From Desulfurivibrio alkaliphilus AHT 2 (lineage in GTDB: Bacteria > Desulfobacterota > Desulfobulbia > Desulfobulbales > Desulfurivibrionaceae), in the NCBI RefSeq assembly GCF_000092205.1, contig NC_014216.1, positions 2,795,742 through 2,859,741 on the forward strand: 64,000 bases of DNA, written 5' to 3'. Positions 8,709 through 17,002 of this stretch are shown here, one piece after another. The first letter of the stretch is position 1, and the number at the start of each line of letters is the position of its first letter. Under the pieces are notes generated by a model, which ran no database searches, was not told the origin of the DNA, and saw nothing but the letters and a program-made list of their open reading frames with translations. The translations under genes were made by a program, and so were the position numbers.

Positions 8709-8756
8709 AAAAAAAAGGGAGGATGGCCATGTCGTCACGACCATGGCGATCCTCCC
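8709..8756 (-). terminator. rho-independent terminator of the YedE gene
   Basis: On the minus strand a 15-base stem (GGGAGGATCGCCATG with one mismatch) closes a 10-base loop and is followed by eight T residues. It lies 56 bases after the YedE-type transporter stop. Confidence 0.85.
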
Positions 8757-8811
8757 GGTCAACTCATCAGGGGGGCTAACTTTTCGCTTTGAAGGGCCGT
8801 AAGCGAACAGC

Positions 8812-10068
8812 TTACATTTCCAGAACGCCCTTCTGGGTTTTTTCGTTCCAGGTAACGGCGATCCACCAGGCGGCCATGGCGCCGAAGATCACGGCCAAAG
8901 AGCCGCCCCAGCCCAGCCAGGTGTTGGGCAGGTAGGTGAAGCTGCCCAGCATGCCTTCGCTGAAGGGCAGCGGGGTGCCGGCCTGGTACCAGGCAATGAT
9001 CCCTTCGATGTCGCGGGGGCCGTGGATAAACTTGCTGGTCAGGGCTGCGCCCAAACCAAAGAAGGGAACCACGATCCAGAGTTTGATCTGGCCTTCACCC
9101 ACCCGCCAGAGGGCGCCGGTACCGCAGCCGCCGGCCAGCACCGCGCCGAAGCCGAAGATAACGCCGCCCAGTACGCCGCCCCAGCCAAAGACGCCGCGCA
9201 GGTAATGGTCGGCCGACACGATCCCCTGGTACTTGAGGACCGCAATGCCGATTACCAGCAGCACGATGGAAAGGGCCACGGCCTTGGCCATCTTGCAGTC
9301 ACCGGTCATGTGCGGCTCGCGGAAACCCTGGATCATGCACCAGCGGCCGCGCTGGAAGACGTAGCCCAGCGCCGCAGCCAGCAGCAGTACGCCGCCCAAA
9401 ACGCCCAGGGGCTGCCAGGCGCCCATGCCCCAGAAGTACTCCTCGCTGCCGGCGTAAGCATAGGCTCCCCAGATCAGGGCCGCCAGGGCGCCGATGCCCA
9501 GCACGATCTGCAGGGCCGGGGGGACGTTGAAGGTCTTGGCGCCGCCCTGGCCCCAGGAAACGTTTTCCATCTCCCAGTAAGTGTACTTCAGGGCCAGAAT
9601 GGCACCGATGATCAGGCCGAAGAACATGGCAAAACCGTGGGCCGACAGGTTGCCCAGGGCGTTGTAGAAACCGCCCACGTTGCAGCCGCCGCCAAGAATG
9701 GCGCCGATGCCCATCAGGGAACCGGCGATCACCGCCTTGAGCATCTCGATGCGGGGCGGGATTCGGAAGGCGAAGTTGCCGCCCAGGCAGGCAGAAATAA
9801 AAGCGCCGGCGATAAAGCCGATACCGATGATGGAGCCGCTGTGCAGAAAAATGTTGCCGGGGGCGGACTCGTTGACGCCTACCCCATAGAGGGCCCAGTC
9901 GCCCCAGTTTTGTACCGCCCCGGTGGCGCCCCAAGAGGTATACCAGGCGGCGATAACCACACTCAAAAAGGCGATGATGATCCCGGTGGTGTACGGGTTC
10001 CATTTGTCCTGACAGAGAATCTTGTACAGTTCTTTGGCCTGCTGGCCAAGCACGCTTCCTTCGCTCAT
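8812..10068 (-). CDS. YeeE/YedE-family membrane transporter
   Basis: A 418-residue polytopic membrane protein. The duplicated YeeE/YedE core is clear: ISACLGGNFAFR (Cys 94) and GGGCNVGGFYNALG (Cys 129) in the first half, and RGRWCMIQGFREP with GGCGTGALWRVGEG in the second. These cysteines form the sulfur-handling path in the thiosulfate transporter TsuA; other members are linked to selenium metabolism. The protein therefore probably moves thiosulfate or another sulfur (or selenium) species across the inner membrane. AGGAGAGGG precedes the ATG. It lies downstream of the secreted Gly/Tyr-rich protein gene with a strong hairpin between them. Confidence 0.9.
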   Translation of the reverse strand: MSEGSVLGQQAKELYKILCQDKWNPYTTGIIIAFLSVVIAAWYTSWGATGAVQNWGDWALYGVGVNESAPGNIFLHSGSIIGIGFIAGAFISACLGGNFAFRIPPRIEMLKAVIAGSLMGIGAILGGGCNVGGFYNALGNLSAHGFAMFFGLIIGAILALKYTYWEMENVSWGQGGAKTFNVPPALQIVLGIGALAALIWGAYAYAGSEEYFWGMGAWQPLGVLGGVLLLAAALGYVFQRGRWCMIQGFREPHMTGDCKMAKAVALSIVLLVIGIAVLKYQGIVSADHYLRGVFGWGGVLGGVIFGFGAVLAGGCGTGALWRVGEGQIKLWIVVPFFGLGAALTSKFIHGPRDIEGIIAWYQAGTPLPFSEGMLGSFTYLPNTWLGWGGSLAVIFGAMAAWWIAVTWNEKTQKGVLEM

Positions 10069-10107
10069 ACCCTCTCCTGTTCCCTATAGAGTTTGAAAGT
10101 CACTGAA

Positions 10108-10157
10108 AACGCGGGAGACCACTTGCCTCCTCAGCAAGTGGTCTATAGTCCCGCGTT
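10108..10157 (-). terminator. strong hairpin between the Gly-rich gene and yedE
   Basis: AACGCGGGA and GACCACTTGC pair with GCAAGTGGTC and TCCCGCGTT, leaving a 5-base bulge and a 7-base loop. Only four T follow on the minus strand, so it may attenuate rather than fully end transcription from the Gly-rich gene into yedE, or protect one of the two transcript halves. Confidence 0.55.
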
Positions 10158-10188
10158 CCCTGGTTGTTAAGCTTGGGCTGGTTGCTGC

Positions 10189-10506
10189 TTAGCGACCATA
10201 GCCTCCGCCGGGCCGAGGCGGAGGTGCACCGTAGCCGCCGCCGCGGGGCGCCGGCGGTGCGCCGTAACCTCCACCGGGCCGGGGAGGCGGAGCGCCGTAG
10301 CCGGGAGCCCGGCCTTTGTCTTCATCCTCCTGGCCGTATCCGCCGCGGGGCGGAGCGCCGTAGCCGCCGCCTTGCTGAGCCGGGGGGGCGCCGTAGCCGC
10401 CGCCGCGGGCCTGAGCCTCATCGGGGCCGCCGATCTGGCCCTGGAAGGCCACGAAGCCGAGCATCCCGGCTATCAGTAACATGCCCACATAACGTGAAGT
10501 TTTCAT
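10189..10506 (-). CDS. secreted Gly/Tyr/Pro-rich repeat protein
   Basis: A 105-residue protein with a signal peptide (MKTSRYVGMLLIAGMLGFVA, cleavage probably after DEAQA) and a mature part made almost wholly of GGGYGAPP-type units; YGAPP occurs five times, separated by short PRP, APR and AQQ linkers and one acidic insert QEDEDKGR. A strong AAGGAGG site precedes the ATG. No enzymatic domain is present. The composition recalls sulfur-globule envelope proteins of sulfur oxidisers, which are small, exported and Gly/Tyr rich, and the next gene is a YedE-type sulfur transporter. That link is inference; a surface-matrix or adhesive role is equally possible. Confidence 0.75.
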   Translation of the reverse strand: MKTSRYVGMLLIAGMLGFVAFQGQIGGPDEAQARGGGYGAPPAQQGGGYGAPPRGGYGQEDEDKGRAPGYGAPPPRPGGGYGAPPAPRGGGYGAPPPRPGGGYGR

Positions 10507-10869
10507 TTTGGAACCTCCTTAAAAAGTGTTTCCTTGGTCTCAAGGGGCGGTGCCAGCGCACCCTTTTTTTGGTTAAACTGCTGTTGCCTCTTGCAGCCAT
10601 CGTACTTGTTGGCAGGCTGCTGTTTAAAGTTAAAGACCCTGGTAATGGCCGGCTTGTTCCCAGCCATGGTTTGCGGAATCAGGGACAGCCTTGTTTTTTG
10701 CTGCCACTAAGTGGCATCCGCCAGGAAAGCCGCATTGCCACTTTACCTGTTTGCTTGTGCCCAGCTCTTGCGGCAACGTCGTAACAGGCTGCCGGCAATG
10801 TTAAAAAATTGTATGGCATTTTATGTGATTGTCTAAGTTTTTGCAAAATAAAAAATGATTTTTGAGCAA
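10507..10869. other. 363-base intergenic region upstream of the Gly-rich gene
   Basis: No gene is seen. The stretch must contain the promoter of the Gly-rich gene (minus strand). GGTGC/GCACC with a following run of seven T near 10550-10567 forms a small plus-strand hairpin; the right half is AT rich (10800-10860) and could hold the promoter. I could not pick one convincing -35/-10 pair. Confidence 0.4.
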
Positions 10870-12609
10870 TTACCAGCCAGCGTCGGCCAAGTGGTAGATG
10901 GTTACCAGCGGGCGATACTGAAAAACTCCGCTGTGGGCGGAGAACTGGGCGGCATGACGGTAATTGTCCAGCAGCATGATCACCTCCGGCGGGGTGCGGG
11001 CGGCCGGGCTGCCCTTGATCACCACCACCGTTTCCGGCCTGAAAGCAGGAGCGGCGGTGTAAAACTCCGGCAGGTTCATCTCCCAACTGAAACGCAGGGG
11101 GGATTCGCTTACTCCGTCCGGTGGTGGCGGCGGGCTTGCCGGCGGCAGGTAGATCAGCTTTTGGGTGCTGAAAAGATCAAGCAGGGGAAGGGTTACCCGG
11201 GGGTCCAGGACCGGTTCGGGCTCGGCCAGCACCACCACCCCGACCCGATGTGGCGGCAGGGCGCTGAGAAAGTGGCCGGCCTCCATCAGGTTGCGGTCGC
11301 CGGTGCTGTTTAAAAAGGGTTTGAAGGCCCCCCAGGCCAAAAGCAGGGAGGAGCCCGCCACCACCAGCAGCAAGTGGCGGCGCAGGGCGGGATCGGCGAG
11401 ATCGCGCAGGCCGTAGCCGGCCATCAGGGCCAGCAGGGGGAAGATGGGCAGCGAGTAGCGGATGCGGCGCAACTCCAGCACCACCAGCAGCAGAATAACC
11501 AGCCAGGCCACCGCCAGGTAGCGTAAATCCCGCCGATAGCCGGCCCGGAAAAAGGAGTAGAGCAGGGCGGCGGTGAGCAAAGGATGGGTCTGGAAGAAAA
11601 AGGTGGAGATCAGCCCCTCGCTCCAGCCGCCTTTAAGGGCCGGGCGCTGGAACTCCAGCAGCAGGGCGATCTGTTCGGCCATTATCTCCCTCTGTCCCCA
11701 GAAAAAAGCGGCGGCGGCGAGCAAGCCCGGCAACAGGGCCAGGACGGCCCGGATCACGGCCCGGCGGGGTTGCGGCGCCAGTGAACAGAAAAAGATCGGG
11801 ACCAGGCCGGAGAGCAGCAGCCAGGCGGAATATTTAACCAGCAACACCCCGAGCACTGCCAGAGCGGTAAGGGGAATATACCAACCCCCCCGGGTCATGG
11901 CCCGGTGCAGGGAGGCCAGGGCCAGCAGCAAAAAGAACATGGTGCCGATATCCACCAGCAGCAGCGGGGTCTGGCTGTACAGATAGGGGAAGCCGAGAAA
12001 AAGCAGGGCGCCGGCCCGGCCGGTGTCTTCATCCCACAGATCCCGGCCCAACTGGGCAATGAGCAGGGTGGTAAGGGCAAAGAGCAGGGCGTTGAGCAGT
12101 TGCGCCGCCAGCCGGCTCTCGCCGAAGATGGTAAAAAGCAGGCCGTAGAGCATGGACATCAGGGGCAGGTCGGTCCAGGCGAAGATCTCCCGCCCCCACT
12201 CTCGGTAGAAATAGAGCGGGCCGTGCTCGCTGAAACTTTTGGCTTGGATGAAGTAGCGGCCGGCGTCGACGATCATTTCCGGGCTGTCCATAAACAGCAG
12301 GCAGGCCAGAAAGGCCACCGGGGCGATCAAAGCCGGTGCCGGCAGACCCCCGCCCGTCTCCCTCCCTCGCCGGGCGCGCCACCATTGCGGCGCCAGGGCC
12401 AGCAGCCAGAACAACGGGGTGAGCAGCAACAGCAGCAGCCACAAGTGCAGCGGGTCGGCGGCCGCAAAGACCCACTGCCAGCTGGTCAGGGCGTTGTCAT
12501 CCAGGTGCCTGGCCCGGTACAGCAGCACCGGAAAGAGCAGCGAAAGCCCGGCAATGAGCAGGTGACCCTGGTGGCGGCGCCGGCAAATTGGAAAAATGTC
12601 TTTTGGCAT
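10870..12609 (-). CDS. ArnT/PMT-like membrane glycosyltransferase (GT39-type)
   Basis: A 579-residue protein with about ten hydrophobic segments and a first periplasmic loop carrying acidic residues (MDSPEMIVDAGRYFIQAKSF), as in dolichyl/undecaprenyl-phosphate-dependent transferases. The motif DLPLMSMLYGLLFTIFGES and the following LLNALLFALTTLLIAQLGR resemble the PMT-2 region. The C-terminus is a soluble, proline-rich periplasmic domain. Such enzymes move sugars from polyprenyl phosphate onto lipid A, proteins or glycans outside the inner membrane. It is the last gene of the five-gene minus-strand operon. The exact acceptor is unknown. Confidence 0.7.
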   Translation of the reverse strand: MPKDIFPICRRRHQGHLLIAGLSLLFPVLLYRARHLDDNALTSWQWVFAAADPLHLWLLLLLLTPLFWLLALAPQWWRARRGRETGGGLPAPALIAPVAFLACLLFMDSPEMIVDAGRYFIQAKSFSEHGPLYFYREWGREIFAWTDLPLMSMLYGLLFTIFGESRLAAQLLNALLFALTTLLIAQLGRDLWDEDTGRAGALLFLGFPYLYSQTPLLLVDIGTMFFLLLALASLHRAMTRGGWYIPLTALAVLGVLLVKYSAWLLLSGLVPIFFCSLAPQPRRAVIRAVLALLPGLLAAAAFFWGQREIMAEQIALLLEFQRPALKGGWSEGLISTFFFQTHPLLTAALLYSFFRAGYRRDLRYLAVAWLVILLLVVLELRRIRYSLPIFPLLALMAGYGLRDLADPALRRHLLLVVAGSSLLLAWGAFKPFLNSTGDRNLMEAGHFLSALPPHRVGVVVLAEPEPVLDPRVTLPLLDLFSTQKLIYLPPASPPPPPDGVSESPLRFSWEMNLPEFYTAAPAFRPETVVVIKGSPAARTPPEVIMLLDNYRHAAQFSAHSGVFQYRPLVTIYHLADAGW

Positions 12610-12637
12610 ACTGAGCTTAACTGCTTAAAACACCGGT

Positions 12638-14239
12638 TTATTGTTCGTGGTACTCTTCTTCGCTGTTGACTTCCCAGATCGCCTGCTTGTCGGTGTCGCC
12701 GTTTTTTGCCGCCGTTACCGCCGCCATGGCCGCCAGCATGGAATGGTCCATGTTGTTGTAACGGTGCATACCGTTGCGGCCGATTAAAAAGAGATTTTCC
12801 AGGCGGTCGGTAAAATCGCGGATCTCGTGGAACTGGTGATAGGTGCCGAAATAGGCCGGGTAAGCCTTGGGTTGGCGGATGACCACCCCGTCCAGCACGT
12901 CGGCGGGGGTGATGAAGCCCAGGCGGCTCATCTCTTCCACTCCCAGTTGCTGCAGTTGCCGGTCGGCCATGCTCCAGAGGTCGTCGCCCTCATTGCAAAA
13001 ATATTCCAGCCCCACCCAGACCGTGTTGGAGTCATGCACCAGGTAGGGGCTCCAGTTGTTGAAGATCTGCAGCCTGCCCAGGCGCACGTCGTGTTCCTGG
13101 ATGTAGATCCAGTTGTCCGGCAGCAGTTTGTCGGTGGCTGCCCGGTGGTTTTGGCTGTTCTGCTTGCCGGCCGGGGTGCCGCTCATCCGGCTGAGCAACA
13201 GGCCGATGGTAAGGAAATCCCGGTAAACCAGCCCCCGGCCCAGTTCCCGGATCTTCGGCGGGGTCTGGTCTAGGGCGGCGATCAGGTCGCGCACCGGCAT
13301 GGTGGAAAAGCAGAATTCGGCCTCTTCGGTGTATTCGGTGCCGTCGGCCAGGTTGCGAACCCGTACTCCGGTGACCCGCTTGCCGCTGGTGCTGATGCCC
13401 ACTACCTGGCGGCCGGTGAGCAACTCACCGCCCTGTTCGGTGACCCGCTTGGCCACCTCTTCCCAGAGTTGGCCGGGGCCAAGCTTGGGGTAGAGAAAGT
13501 GGTGGATCAGGCTGGTTTCCACCTTTTGCCGGTGTCGGACCCGGGGGCTGGTGAGCAGGAAACGCAAGGCGTGTTTAACCGCCCCGGCCACGGACAGCCC
13601 CTTGACCCGCTGGGCCCCCCATTCGGCGGGAATTTCCCGGCAGGGCCGGCCCCACACCTTCTCGGTGTAGTCTTTGAAAAAGGTGGCATAGAGGCGATAG
13701 CCGAAGCGGTTGATAAAAAAATCTTCCAGGTTTTGCTCTTCCCGGATGGGAAACAGGTGGGCGCGCAGATAACTGAGCAGAATCAGCAGCAGGCGGCCCA
13801 CCCCCAGGGCTCGGACCAGGGGCAGGCCCACGGCCAGCGGATAGTCGAGGAAACGGCGGCGGTGCAGAATCCGGGAAAGGCGGAAGCGTTGGAGCATTAC
13901 CAGGTCGGTCTGTTCCGGGTCCGGGCCGCCGGCGGTCAGCAGGTCGGCCAGGTCGCGCCCCAGGGCCCGGTCGTCCCGGGCCGGCGCCCCTTGCGGGGGC
14001 ATGATTTCCTGCCACCACTCCATGATCTTTTGGGAGCGGGAAAAAAAGCGGTGGCCGCCGATGTCGATGCGGTTGCCCCGGTAATTTTCGGTTCGCGAAA
14101 TGCCGCCGATATGGGGTGAGGCCTCCAGGATCAGCGGGGTGATGTCGGTCTGGCGCAACAGTTCCAGGGCGGCGGTGAGCCCGGCGGGGCCGGCGCCGAT
14201 GATGATGGCCCGGCGTTTTGGCGGCGAAGGAGCAGACAT
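12638..14239 (-). CDS. NAD(P)/FAD-dependent oxidoreductase, UDP-galactopyranose-mutase/protoporphyrinogen-oxidase-like
   Basis: A 533-residue flavoprotein. [19 protein letters not shown] is the N-terminal dinucleotide-binding fold, followed by [17 protein letters not shown] and [12 protein letters not shown], the pattern of the amine-oxidase/UDP-galactopyranose-mutase superfamily. [21 protein letters not shown] near the C-terminus is the second FAD-contacting motif. Its operon partner is a membrane glycosyltransferase, which fits a role in envelope sugar or lipid chemistry. Coupled four bases after the thioredoxin-fold gene. Substrate unknown. Confidence 0.8.
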   Translation of the reverse strand: MSAPSPPKRRAIIIGAGPAGLTAALELLRQTDITPLILEASPHIGGISRTENYRGNRIDIGGHRFFSRSQKIMEWWQEIMPPQGAPARDDRALGRDLADLLTAGGPDPEQTDLVMLQRFRLSRILHRRRFLDYPLAVGLPLVRALGVGRLLLILLSYLRAHLFPIREEQNLEDFFINRFGYRLYATFFKDYTEKVWGRPCREIPAEWGAQRVKGLSVAGAVKHALRFLLTSPRVRHRQKVETSLIHHFLYPKLGPGQLWEEVAKRVTEQGGELLTGRQVVGISTSGKRVTGVRVRNLADGTEYTEEAEFCFSTMPVRDLIAALDQTPPKIRELGRGLVYRDFLTIGLLLSRMSGTPAGKQNSQNHRAATDKLLPDNWIYIQEHDVRLGRLQIFNNWSPYLVHDSNTVWVGLEYFCNEGDDLWSMADRQLQQLGVEEMSRLGFITPADVLDGVVIRQPKAYPAYFGTYHQFHEIRDFTDRLENLFLIGRNGMHRYNNMDHSMLAAMAAVTAAKNGDTDKQAIWEVNSEEEYHEQ

Positions 14240-14243
14240 GGGG

Positions 14244-14786
14244 TTATTGCCTGTTGCTGGAGTTTTGCTGGTCGGCGGCTTCCCGCAGCCATTCTTCCAG
14301 CTTGGCCTTGGCCGGCTGCCGGCCGGCGCAGAGCAGTTGGTCGTTGATCACCAGGGCCGGGGTGCGGGGCATGCCGAAGCGCCCGATTTCGTCGGGATCC
14401 TGAATTTGCAGAATATCGGCGGCGATCCCCAGCTCCGACATCACCTCCAGCACCATGGTGCCCAAGCGGTTGCAGGAAACACAGCCGGGCCCCAAGATGC
14501 GGATTTGCAACGTGCCGTCCTGGCGCTGTTCACCACGTTGCAGCCGGTCATACTCCTGCGCCAGGGCCTGGTGGTAAAGTTCTTCCCGGCCGGGGGGAAT
14601 GTAGTTCTGCTCGGCTACTTGCCGATATAAACGCTCCAGGATCTGTTCCCGGGGGTGGTCTTGGTCGGCCAGGGCCTTCCCCAGGGCAACATCCAGCCCC
14701 AGCAGGCCGATAACCGCCCGCCCGACTTTCAGTGAGCGCTGAAGAGGGGATTCCATGGTTGAAGAATGTCCGGTTGGTTTTTGCAT
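14244..14786 (-). CDS. thioredoxin-fold protein with N-terminal helical domain
   Basis: A 180-residue protein. The C-terminal 75 residues are a small thioredoxin of the redox-active disulfide type: [18 protein letters not shown] with a CVSC active site, cis-proline region [17 protein letters not shown]. The N-terminal 90 residues form a predicted helical region of unknown function ([20 protein letters not shown]). The ATG at 14786 overlaps the stop of the ATP-grasp gene (TAATG), so translation is coupled. It may supply reductant to an operon partner. Confidence 0.8.
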   Translation of the reverse strand: MQKPTGHSSTMESPLQRSLKVGRAVIGLLGLDVALGKALADQDHPREQILERLYRQVAEQNYIPPGREELYHQALAQEYDRLQRGEQRQDGTLQIRILGPGCVSCNRLGTMVLEVMSELGIAADILQIQDPDEIGRFGMPRTPALVINDQLLCAGRQPAKAKLEEWLREAADQQNSSNRQ

Positions 14787-15562
14787 TACCCTGGCCGTGC
14801 CCCATCGCTTGCACCGGCAGACGGGGACATGATCTGCTCCAGGCGCCGACGGTATTCTTCGGGACTGATCTGTGCCCCCCGCAGGCCGCCCCGCAGGTTG
14901 ATTTCGCCTAAGTAGACCCGCTCCGGCAGCAAAAAAAGGTCCAGGTGGGCGTAAGGAAAGCGGCCGCGTTCCATGACCTGCCGGCATAAAGCCAGTTGTT
15001 CCGCAGTCAGGGTCCAGGGTTCGCTGTGGCCGCCGCAGTGGAGATTGTGGCGAAAACCCGAGGTGTTGTGGCGCAGGTAGGCCTCCTGGTATTCGCCCAG
15101 AATGATCACCCGGATATCACGGCCCTCCGGCGCAAAGGGCTGCAGGACAAAAGGGGGCTGCAGCACCCCCAGGGTGGCCTGGTTGAGCACCTCTTCCACG
15201 CTGTTCCAAAGCAGCACGCCCATGCCGGCGTTGGCCCGGTCCAGCTTGGTAACCACCCGGCCGATGCCGGCGGCGTGATATTGTGTGACCGCCCGGTGCA
15301 GGGTGTGAAGATCATGAATGGCCAGGGTGTGGGGCAGCATAAAAGGGGCAAACACCGCCGCCTGCATCACCTTGGAGCGCGACAGCGCCTGGGCTTGGGC
15401 CGGAGGGAAAAGCAGCACCCCCCGCTGGGTCAGATCCCACAGCAGGTACTCTTCACCGGGAGCCAGCCGGACCCGGGTAACTACCCGGTCCCCGGCGGTC
15501 AGCCGGTGGTATTCGCGGCGCAGGGTTTCGTTGTCACGGATCAGCCGGGGGTGGGAAGTCAA
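14786..15562 (-). CDS. ATP-grasp (RimK-like) domain protein
   Basis: A 258-residue protein. RVVTKLDRANAGMGVLLW, the loop FVLQPFAPEGRDIRVIILGE and the late LGEINLRGGLRGA fit the ATP-grasp core: glycine-rich lysine loop, acidic adenine contact and metal-binding E/N pair. Family enzymes join carboxylates to amines or thiols via acyl phosphate. The start is a TTG preceded by GGGAGG six bases away; no better ATG exists upstream of the domain. Its tight coupling to a thioredoxin-fold protein and a zinc ribbon suggests a peptide or amino-acid ligase, but no substrate is evident. Confidence 0.75.
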   Translation of the reverse strand: MTSHPRLIRDNETLRREYHRLTAGDRVVTRVRLAPGEEYLLWDLTQRGVLLFPPAQAQALSRSKVMQAAVFAPFMLPHTLAIHDLHTLHRAVTQYHAAGIGRVVTKLDRANAGMGVLLWNSVEEVLNQATLGVLQPPFVLQPFAPEGRDIRVIILGEYQEAYLRHNTSGFRHNLHCGGHSEPWTLTAEQLALCRQVMERGRFPYAHLDLFLLPERVYLGEINLRGGLRGAQISPEEYRRRLEQIMSPSAGASDGARPG

Positions 15563-15578
15563 GAGCGGCCTCCCGGGG

Positions 15579-15854
15579 CTAGAAAAGCATTTCCAGAAAG
15601 CGTGAGTGGAAATGGGAAAGATCGGCGTTGCACTCCCCGCAAAACAGCTTGATCTCGCCCAGGATCTGGGATTCGTCGCCTTCCTGGGTAAAGCTGCCGT
15701 CCTGGTTTTGCCGGTAGTGGGTGGTGAGAATCACGTCGTCGGCGACTTCCAGAAAGTCGGTGTCGTTGCCGCAGTTGGGGCATTTGATCAGAGCCAGGCT
15801 CTGGCTGATGGTACGCTTTTTTTGCTGTTCGTCGCGGTTGCGGGCTGCTTCCAT
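15579..15854 (-). CDS. zinc-ribbon small protein
   Basis: A 91-residue protein with two paired cysteine knuckles: LIKCPNCGNDTDFLEVADDV and KLFCGECNADLSHF. The two CxxC pairs spaced about 45 residues apart form a probable zinc ribbon. I chose the internal ATG 15854, preceded by AGGA, because the upstream extension to 15971 is proline/arginine rich and looks noncoding. It is the first gene of the five-gene operon ending with the membrane glycosyltransferase. Function unknown. Confidence 0.7.
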   Translation of the reverse strand: MEAARNRDEQQKKRTISQSLALIKCPNCGNDTDFLEVADDVILTTHYRQNQDGSFTQEGDESQILGEIKLFCGECNADLSHFHSRFLEMLF

Positions 15855-16119
15855 GTTGGTTCCTGTAGCTGGGAGATCGGCCAGGGCCGGGTTGGTGACC
15901 ACGGGGTATTCGGTGGTGGCCCGGCGGAAAAGAGGTTGCCTGGTTCGCCCAGGTGTTCGTTGGTAAATCACGTAATATATTCTTCCGCTGCGCCCTCGTC
16001 AACCTTTATCATCCTGCTGTAAAACGGGCTGATAGCGGCCCGGGGGGCGAAATGATTGCCGCTGAAAGTGACAATGATTTCGTGAGATTGGTTAGAGCCT
16101 TTATGGGCCGCGTGGCGAC

Positions 16120-17001
16120 TCAGTCGAAGAGATGCAGGATATTATCTTCGCTGCGGTGAATGGTCTGGTGCAGATTGCCGATCATCACCTCCACTTTTTT
16201 CGGGTTCAGTTCGAAACCGTTAATGCTGAGGAATTTCAGCAGCTTGGGGTTGCTGAAGATGGCGGCGGTGGTCGGCTCTTCCGCTTTGAGGCTGGGGTAG
16301 CCGATGATTTTGGCAAAAATATTGGCCAGGTAAATTACGATGGAGCTGCAGGGGTAATCCCGGTCGTGCCAGGGGGCGTGGTGGTACAGTACGGGGCTAA
16401 CCACCTGGGGGGGGAAGTCCCACTGGTGCAGCAGTTTAGCGGCCACCTGGTAGTGGGTAACCCCCAGGACTTCCTTCTCCGCCTTGCTGAACGACTGGTG
16501 CCGGCTGGCGACCAGGGTTAGAATCTGCTTGAAATCGTCGCGGAAATAGGCGTCGAAGACGATCTTGCCGATATCGTGGATCAGGCCGGAGAGGAAGATG
16601 GCGTCATCCTGGCAGCGAAAGTGGTTGGCCAGATATTTGGCGATCTGGCTGCAAACGATGGCATGCCGCCAAAAGCCCCGGCGGTCGAAGCCGTTGCTCT
16701 CCTGTTGCTGAAAAAAGTCGTAAACCGCCAGGGCGCTCAGGATGGAACGCAGTTCGTTGGCCCCCAGAATGGCCAGGGCGTGTTCAATGGTGTGCACTTT
16801 GCTGAGGGTCATGTGCAGCGGCGAGTTGGCGATGCGCAGAATTTTGACCGCCAGCGGCGGGTCCTGCTCGATCAGGGCGGCGATTTTCCGGTAATCTACG
16901 GTTTCATCGTCCAGCAGATAGGAAATCCGGTGGGCGATGGCCGGCAGGGTGGGAAGTTCTTCAATGCGCTGGCTGATTTCCTGCACAGTATGGGTGGACA
17001 T
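16120..17001 (-). CDS. HDOD domain signalling protein
   Basis: A 293-residue HDOD protein: ELPTLPAIAHRISYLLDDE at the start, PPLAVKILRIANSPLHM and the HD-like GLIHDIGKIVFDAYF, then ATHYQ-like GVTHYQVAAKLLHQWDFPP. HDOD proteins relay signals (second messengers, chemosensory or type IV pilus behaviour) without clear catalysis. It follows the MinD/FlhG-like ATPase with a one-base gap, and both follow a PilB/GspE-like ATPase, so a link to pilus or flagellar positioning is plausible. Confidence 0.85.
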   Translation of the reverse strand: MSTHTVQEISQRIEELPTLPAIAHRISYLLDDETVDYRKIAALIEQDPPLAVKILRIANSPLHMTLSKVHTIEHALAILGANELRSILSALAVYDFFQQQESNGFDRRGFWRHAIVCSQIAKYLANHFRCQDDAIFLSGLIHDIGKIVFDAYFRDDFKQILTLVASRHQSFSKAEKEVLGVTHYQVAAKLLHQWDFPPQVVSPVLYHHAPWHDRDYPCSSIVIYLANIFAKIIGYPSLKAEEPTTAAIFSNPKLLKFLSINGFELNPKKVEVMIGNLHQTIHRSEDNILHLFD

Positions 17002-17002
17002 T

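Noticed and set aside
10545-10570. Small hairpin plus T run on the plus strand
   Set aside because: No plus-strand gene precedes it; probably chance in an intergenic region.
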